Below, in pieces: positions 60,571-64,000 of a DNA stretch of 64,000 nucleotides. Location of the stretch: positions 124,001-188,000 of the forward strand of contig NZ_VXCP01000014.1 in assembly GCF_011355085.1 (NCBI RefSeq), read 5' to 3'. Both the position numbers and the translations under genes were made by a program. Source of the DNA: Pseudomonas akapageensis. GTDB lineage: Bacteria; Pseudomonadota; Gammaproteobacteria; Pseudomonadales; Pseudomonadaceae. The notes below the pieces were generated by a model, which searched no databases, was not told the origin of the DNA, and saw nothing but the letters and a program-made list of their open reading frames with translations. Position 1 is the stretch's first letter. The number at the start of each line of letters is the position of its first letter.

Positions 60571-61008
60571 ATGAATTCCAGTCGTCCCTATTTGGTGCGC
60601 GCACTCTACGAATGGATCGTGGACAACGATTGCACCCCGCATATGCTGGTCAATGCCGAATACCCGGCGGTACAGATTCCGCAGGGTTTTGCCAGTGATG
60701 GCCAGATCGTCCTGAACATTTCGCCCAGCGCCGTCCGTCATCTGCATATGGATAATGAAGCGGTGAGCTTCGAAGGTCGCTTTGGTGGTGTGGCGCATAC
60801 CTTGTACGTGCCTACAGGTGCGATCCTGGGTATTTATGCCCGGGAGAATGGTCAGGGTATGGTCTTTGACCTGGAACCCCCTGTAGTCGACGATGACGAG
60901 GGCGAAGAGGACTTCGGCTCGGGGTCTGAGCCGGATGACGATGGTCCGCCGTCAGGTGGGCAGCCACCGCGTCCAAGTGGTCGGCCAAGTCTGAAAGTGG
61001 TTAAGTAA
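60571..61008 (+). CDS. sspB: ClpXP specificity-enhancing factor SspB
   Basis: A 145-residue adaptor that hands ssrA-tagged proteins to ClpXP. It has the conserved substrate-binding domain (RPYLVRALYEWIVDNDCTPH, GQIVLNISPSAVRHL, FGGVAHTLYVPTGAILGIYARENG). A flexible acidic/Pro linker (about 110-138) follows, and a C-terminal ClpX-binding end RPSLKVVK. It is in an operon with sspA. Accessory DNA begins after its stop. Confidence 0.96.
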   Translation: MNSSRPYLVRALYEWIVDNDCTPHMLVNAEYPAVQIPQGFASDGQIVLNISPSAVRHLHMDNEAVSFEGRFGGVAHTLYVPTGAILGIYARENGQGMVFDLEPPVVDDDEGEEDFGSGSEPDDDGPPSGGQPPRPSGRPSLKVVK

Positions 61009-61047
61009 CAAAAAAAAGGCGATCACGGACCTCTTAACAGCACAAAA

Positions 61048-61168
61048 CTATACTAATTCTCTATGAGTGAGTGAGTGCGTGGCCTCTGGCCGAATCTGAT
61101 TTTTGGTACATGTACTATTGGTTGTACTACTCCCAGCTCCCAGCCGGCGTGAGCCGCTGGGGTTTTTT
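61048..61168 (+). ncRNA. Candidate small RNA with RpoS-like -10 box and terminator
   Basis: CTATACT at 61048-61054 is the textbook sigma-S -10 sequence; the expected start is near 61061. About 105 bases later comes a strong intrinsic terminator (stem 61139-61161, then six T). Between them are a GGCC...GGCC hairpin and a GTACATGTAC palindrome, and no long reading frame. No good -35 is seen, which is tolerable for sigma-S. The alternative is that this is only the sspAB terminator with a chance -10 match. Confidence 0.4.
61139..61168 (+). terminator. Rho-independent terminator downstream of sspB
   Basis: CCCAGC-CGGC pairs with GCC-GCTGGG around a short loop and is followed by TTTTTT. It ends either the sspAB transcript or the candidate small RNA. 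Confidence 0.85.
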
Positions 61169-61242
61169 ATTTTCCGGCAATTAACATCTCGCCGAGCCCA
61201 ACCTCCCGACCAAATGCCTTCACCGCCACTGATGGCCTACAT

Positions 61243-61356
61243 ATGGCCGTACTGGTGGATGAGGACGGCTCTCCTCCCTTCCTACCCAATGTCTATCACC
61301 GAGGAATAGACGACGTTAGAAATGTTGCTTCAATCATTAGAGAGATGCTCGGCTGA
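61243..61356 (+). CDS. Short unassigned reading frame (37 residues), possible remnant
   Basis: The frame starts at an ATG at 61243 (MAVLVDEDGSPPFLPNVY) and ends REMLG. The same frame is open further upstream without a start, as a truncated gene would be. No ribosome-binding site and no family recognised. It may be the tail of a lost gene at the edge of the accessory DNA, or chance. Confidence 0.25.
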   Translation: MAVLVDEDGSPPFLPNVYHRGIDDVRNVASIIREMLG

Positions 61357-61361
61357 ATAAG

Positions 61362-61391
61362 TAAGCCGGGCCTCGAGGCCCGAAGGAGCGA
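61362..61391. repeat. Palindromic direct repeat, copy 1
   Basis: A 30-base unit TAAGCCGGGCC-4-GGCCCGAA... whose core CGGGCCTCGAGGCCCG is a perfect 16-base palindrome. It matches copy 2 at 61920-61949 in 24 of 30 positions, with differences in the loop and near the end. It lies just after the antitoxin gene in transcription order. Confidence 0.75.
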
Positions 61392-61441
61392 TAGCAAAAA
61401 TAAGCTTGGCTCCCGCTTTTCGATGGAGCCCTTGGTGTATC

Positions 61442-61903
61442 TCAAACAAGCACTCCTCTCTCCAGTCGACCGATAAGGTCAAGGACAGCATTCGTCTCCA
61501 CCCTCGTCCTCAACATGTCCTGCGGACGCCTTGAACCAAGCCCTCGAGCCGGCGAGTTCATCCATTCCGTCGCAGCAGCGAAGTCGTCTTCAAACAGGGA
61601 AAGGGCTCCCTCATAGAGAGCTATCAATGCAACCAAGCGGTCGCTTTCGACGGTGTTGAAACGTCCTGCTTTCGCCCTACGTGCCAAAATTGTGGACGAT
61701 ACGCCAATCACCGTAGATACGACGTCTCGCTCCATCCGCAGAAGGGTCGCTATCTGATTGAGGTGCTCGAATGGTAGGCCTAAGTGTATGAGGTCATAAA
61801 GCCTTGTGCCGCGCGAAGGCAATCCTAAGGTTACCCAAATGTTCCCAGAGATTGATGGGCTAGGTTGGTACTCCGCTACTGACGACAGCACTTTCACCTC
61901 CAT
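61442..61903 (-). CDS. Orphan MbcA/ParS/Xre-family antitoxin (DUF2384)
   Basis: A 153-residue antitoxin-like protein. The helix-turn-helix region (LPFEHLNQIATLLRMERDVVSTVIGVSSTILARRAKAGRFN) is followed by the DUF2384 part: ESDRLVALIALYEGALSLFEDDFAAATEWMNSPARGLGSRRPQDML and an end of LIGRLERGVLV. In RES-Xre systems this C-terminus blocks the toxin. The RES toxin gene, normally right downstream, is absent: only ~430 bases without such a frame separate it from sspB. The start could be ATG 61903 (weak site) or GTG 61891, which has GGAGG five bases before it. Low similarity to the N-terminal ~25 residues. Confidence 0.85.
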   Translation of the reverse strand: MEVKVLSSVAEYQPSPSISGNIWVTLGLPSRGTRLYDLIHLGLPFEHLNQIATLLRMERDVVSTVIGVSSTILARRAKAGRFNTVESDRLVALIALYEGALSLFEDDFAAATEWMNSPARGLGSRRPQDMLRTRVETNAVLDLIGRLERGVLV

Positions 61904-61919
61904 CTGAAAAACCTAAGGC

Positions 61920-61949
61920 TAAGCCGGGCCAGTGGGCCCGAACTAGCGA
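61920..61949. repeat. Palindromic direct repeat, copy 2
   Basis: The second copy of the 30-base unit, 16 bases upstream of the antitoxin start. The arms CGGGCC and GGCCCG are intact and the loop differs from copy 1. Position upstream of the antitoxin also makes it a possible operator. Confidence 0.75.
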
Positions 61950-62095
61950 CATCTGCATTACCCGCTGTGGAGGTCTATCAGGCACGGGAAGACGTGATAT
62001 GGATGGGTAACGAAATCATCCTGGTCTCTGAGCCTTCGTGACTCCCACGAAATGGTATGCGCCGTGCTACCACTTTTAAAATCTATACTTGGCGC

Positions 62096-62173
62096 ATGAC
62101 AAGCGCTTCAAGCACAGATAGTGTCAGTGCCGTGAATGAAGCAATGCCCTATTACAGATATTCGCGCAGATGA
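62096..62173 (+). CDS. Short upstream reading frame overlapping the Fic-like gene
   Basis: A 25-codon frame (MTSASSTDSVSAVNEAMPYY...) whose TGA (62171-62173) overlaps the ATG of the Fic-like gene as ATGA. It has no clear ribosome-binding site. It could be a coupling leader, or the original N-terminus of the Fic protein separated by a frameshift. Confidence 0.35.
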   Translation: MTSASSTDSVSAVNEAMPYYRYSRR

Positions 62174-63087
62174 CCATTAAGCATTGCCTCCTCCCGGCCC
62201 CCGATTCGATTCCTCCGCTGATTCTGGCGAGTACAGATGCGCTGGTGGCGAAGACAGCATTTCTCGCCGGCATGGTCGCACCCGAAACCGCTGCGTGCTT
62301 GAGCAGACTGCTGATGGCCTCTGACGCTGGTTACTCAAGAATCATCGACGGGCACCACACTGTGCCGGAGGTGCTGAAAGATTCACGTAACTTTGAGAGC
62401 CAGCAATCCACACGAGGCTCCATCACAGAGCTTCGTCGACGTATCGTTGCAGCGTTAGACCACCACCATCGCCTTCTGCAAGTTCAACCACCTCCCGATG
62501 GGGATGGGGTTGTGGCTAGGAGGATCGTGCGTTTGCATTTCGCTCAACTCGGTTTGCATCCGCAACTGTGGTCGCTTGCTCGCGGCTTGGCCCGTAGACA
62601 CGAGGAATATCACGCTGCCTTCGCCATGACTGATCGCACCCGAGAGAGGGAATTCGATCATGGTATCCAGCTGTCAGGAAAAACCTCTCTCACCTTCATT
62701 GAGTTCATGCTTGATGTCTGCCATGAAGAAGTGGATTACATGACAGCTGCTATGACTCGTCACAAGCTTCGTGAAGCGGTCTTGCATGCGCTCAGAACAA
62801 ACTCGCGGTTACAAAAAACGGGAGTCAGGCCAGAAGCTGCGCCAGCTTTCCTCGCGCTTCTGATCCAAGGCGCGCTACCTCGCGCTGAGTTCGAGGTCTT
62901 TACCGGACTTCAGCCTGAAGAAGCACACGATCAGGTCGCTAGGTTGATCAACATTGGCCTGGTGGTAAGCCCGTCATCTAACGCCTGTACGCTGGAGGTA
63001 GGCATACCAGTCTGGTTTGCGGAAAATATCCTTCCGGATCTGCACCAACGCTTGATACGCAGCCACATCCATAATCGATCTCTTTAA
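62170..63087 (+). CDS. Fic-like protein with degenerate active-site motif
   Basis: A 305-residue protein with a Fic-family layout. There is an N-terminal helix with YSRIIDGHHTVPEV (residues 55-68), equivalent to the YSNxIEGHxTxP segment. A shortened middle leads to LLQVQPPPDGDGVVARR (102-118), which lines up with WIHPFxDGNGRVAR. After it come the region HFAQLGLHPQLWSLARGLARRHEEYHAA and LTFIEFMLDVCHEEVDYM, both typical of Fic C-terminal helices, and a winged-helix-like tail. Measured against HxFx(D/E)GNxxR, the catalytic His is Gln106, the Asn is Asp112 and the first Arg is Val114. AMPylation seems impossible as read. No ribosome-binding site is seen before 62170. Confidence 0.7.
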   Translation: MTIKHCLLPAPDSIPPLILASTDALVAKTAFLAGMVAPETAACLSRLLMASDAGYSRIIDGHHTVPEVLKDSRNFESQQSTRGSITELRRRIVAALDHHHRLLQVQPPPDGDGVVARRIVRLHFAQLGLHPQLWSLARGLARRHEEYHAAFAMTDRTREREFDHGIQLSGKTSLTFIEFMLDVCHEEVDYMTAAMTRHKLREAVLHALRTNSRLQKTGVRPEAAPAFLALLIQGALPRAEFEVFTGLQPEEAHDQVARLINIGLVVSPSSNACTLEVGIPVWFAENILPDLHQRLIRSHIHNRSL

Positions 63088-63094
63088 CACAGGC

Positions 63095-63120
63095 AAAAAA
63101 AAGCCCCAATTAAGGGGCTT
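63095..63120 (-). terminator. Minus-strand terminator
   Basis: AAGCCCC AATTA GGGGCTT hairpin with a run of eight A on the plus strand, that is T on the minus strand. It ends the 63188-63664 gene and lies 8 bases past the Fic-like stop. Confidence 0.88.
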
Positions 63121-63187
63121 CGGCTTGACCGTGGGAGACCGGCATGGCGTTCCAATACAGATAGAAGGCATCCCAATCGAGTTAGTA

Positions 63188-63664
63188 TTATGACCAATCG
63201 GGCTCTGGCTCTGTACCCAAATGAATGGACATAACCAGCGCACGCCGGTAGTGCAAAGGAGTGGCGTTTAACTCTAGGGACAGGAGTCGGTCGGCAGCAC
63301 CAATCAGGACGCCCACCCTCTCGCGGGGAACCGCTATATACGCAGTCAAACGTGTCCCGCTTGCTGTCATTGAGCCTATTCCTTTTGGGGGGACTATATC
63401 TTGCGTCAATCGGGGATCTGTGTAGAGCTGGCACTCGACCTCAGGGTATTTGAAACCCTCTGGATAGAGCACTTCGCCCTTCAGCGTCAGGATCATATGT
63501 TCATGATAATGACCTTCATCAGTCCTCGAGTTATTGGGCAGGGCTAGACTGAACGACCACGTAAAATCCCACCCGGACAGCTTAATTTGATACAGGGCCC
63601 GTTGCGTTTCGAGACTTGGGCGGCCTCGTCGAGCTTTGGATTTCTGCTGGGCTGCATGGGGCAT
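63188..63664 (-). CDS. Unrecognised 158-residue protein with AT-hook-like N-terminus
   Basis: A hypothetical protein. Near the N-terminus is a basic KARRGRPS segment containing the AT-hook core RGRP, followed by a predicted beta-rich body (LSGWDFTWSFSLAL, HEHMILTLKGEVLYPEG, RLTAYIAVPRERVGVLIGAAD). No signal peptide or membrane helix. The start at 63664 has GGAGG six bases upstream; an in-frame GTG at 63676 overlaps that site. It has its own terminator at 63095-63120. I do not recognise the family; it resembles genomic-island genes in context. Confidence 0.65.
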   Translation of the reverse strand: MPHAAQQKSKARRGRPSLETQRALYQIKLSGWDFTWSFSLALPNNSRTDEGHYHEHMILTLKGEVLYPEGFKYPEVECQLYTDPRLTQDIVPPKGIGSMTASGTRLTAYIAVPRERVGVLIGAADRLLSLELNATPLHYRRALVMSIHLGTEPEPDWS

Positions 63665-63748
63665 AGCGACCTCCACCTAACAGAAGGTCAGCAATGTAGA
63701 CAGGGTCGCAGCTGACCTCAAAACCTACGATTATGGTAGCGAGGGTAG

Positions 63749-64000
63749 AAGCTCTGCTCTCAACTCTTGAAGGAGCAAGCGGATACCTTACGATGGTTGC
63801 GCCAGATCCCCCACATCACGACAATGCTAGATCTCACCGAGCGCGCGGAAGGCAGCATGAAGCAGCAGGATCAACTGGGGCATGGGCTACCTAGGTCACT
63901 AGAGCAACGCACTCATGGGTTTTATGACGTCTGCATGCACGTCGCAGAGCGGCGTTTTGCTCTTTGCCACACTCAACAACCCAGTATTGCAGCCAACCCT
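63749..64000 (+). CDS. Possible partial reading frame running off the right edge
   Basis: An open frame from after a TAG at 63746 to the window end (84 codons), with plausible composition (LRWLRQIPHITTMLDLTERAEGS, later SLEQRTHGFYDV). Candidate starts TTG 63767 and ATG 63824 both lack a ribosome-binding site. No family recognised; it could be chance. Nothing else is seen in 63665-64000. Confidence 0.25.

Overview
The window is chromosomal DNA from a fluorescent-type Pseudomonas. It is GC-rich, and its gene order (roxSR, gatCAB, mreBCD, rapZ/ptsN/hpf/rpoN, lpt/kds, mlaFEDCB, murA/hisGDC, algW, cysD-cysNC, trpS, zapE, rplM-rpsI, petABC, sspAB) is the usual pseudomonad housekeeping backbone. Several copies of Pseudomonas-style REP palindromes lie between genes. 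The species cannot be named from the sequence alone.

Layout. 0-1.8 kb: RoxS/RoxR redox two-component system, with roxS cut by the left edge. 1.8-6.1 kb: an ABC exporter-like fusion, an AEC transporter and an AroP-type amino acid permease. 6.1-8.0 kb (minus): a carboxymuconolactone decarboxylase family protein, a cation/Ca2+ antiporter and an RlpA-like lipoprotein. 8.2-11.4 kb (minus): the tRNA-dependent amidotransferase genes gatCAB, divergent from mreBCD, maf, rng, yhdP, a nitrilase-family amidase and tldD (11.6-22.9 kb). 22.9-28.7 kb: darP, pmbA, and the nitrogen-PTS/RpoN block (ptsO, rapZ, ptsN, hpf, rpoN). 28.8-32.2 kb (minus): lptB, lptA, lptC, kdsC and kdsD. 32.4-40.5 kb (plus): mlaFEDCB, ibaG, murA, hisG, hisD and hisC.

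Four accessory pockets interrupt or end the backbone. (1) 40.5-42.3 kb: a tandem-duplicated carbohydrate-binding-like protein, a small Pseudomonas-type DUF protein and an inverted-repeat element. (2) 47.5-48.3 kb: an AT-richer patch with a mannose-type B-lectin gene broken by one in-frame amber codon and a 58-residue Cys-rich lipoprotein. (3) 52.3-55.8 kb: a GlxA/AraC-type regulator divergent from an acyl-CoA dehydrogenase, plus an aldo/keto reductase, with REP elements on both sides. (4) 61.0 kb to the right edge: after sspB comes a candidate small RNA with an RpoS-like -10 box, then an orphan MbcA/ParS/Xre antitoxin set between two copies of a palindromic repeat, a Fic-like protein whose catalytic motif has decayed, and unknown genes. 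Pocket 4 is the least ordinary part of the window and looks like the start of a genomic island.

Functionally, the backbone joins envelope biogenesis (Mre, Lpt, Kds, Mla, MurA, AlgW), nitrogen/sigma-54 control, sulfate activation, histidine synthesis, translation and the cytochrome bc1 complex. Two genes (the antiporter and mreC) seem to need an ATT initiation codon, because the family N-terminus and a Shine-Dalgarno sequence sit exactly there and no ATG/GTG/TTG is available.
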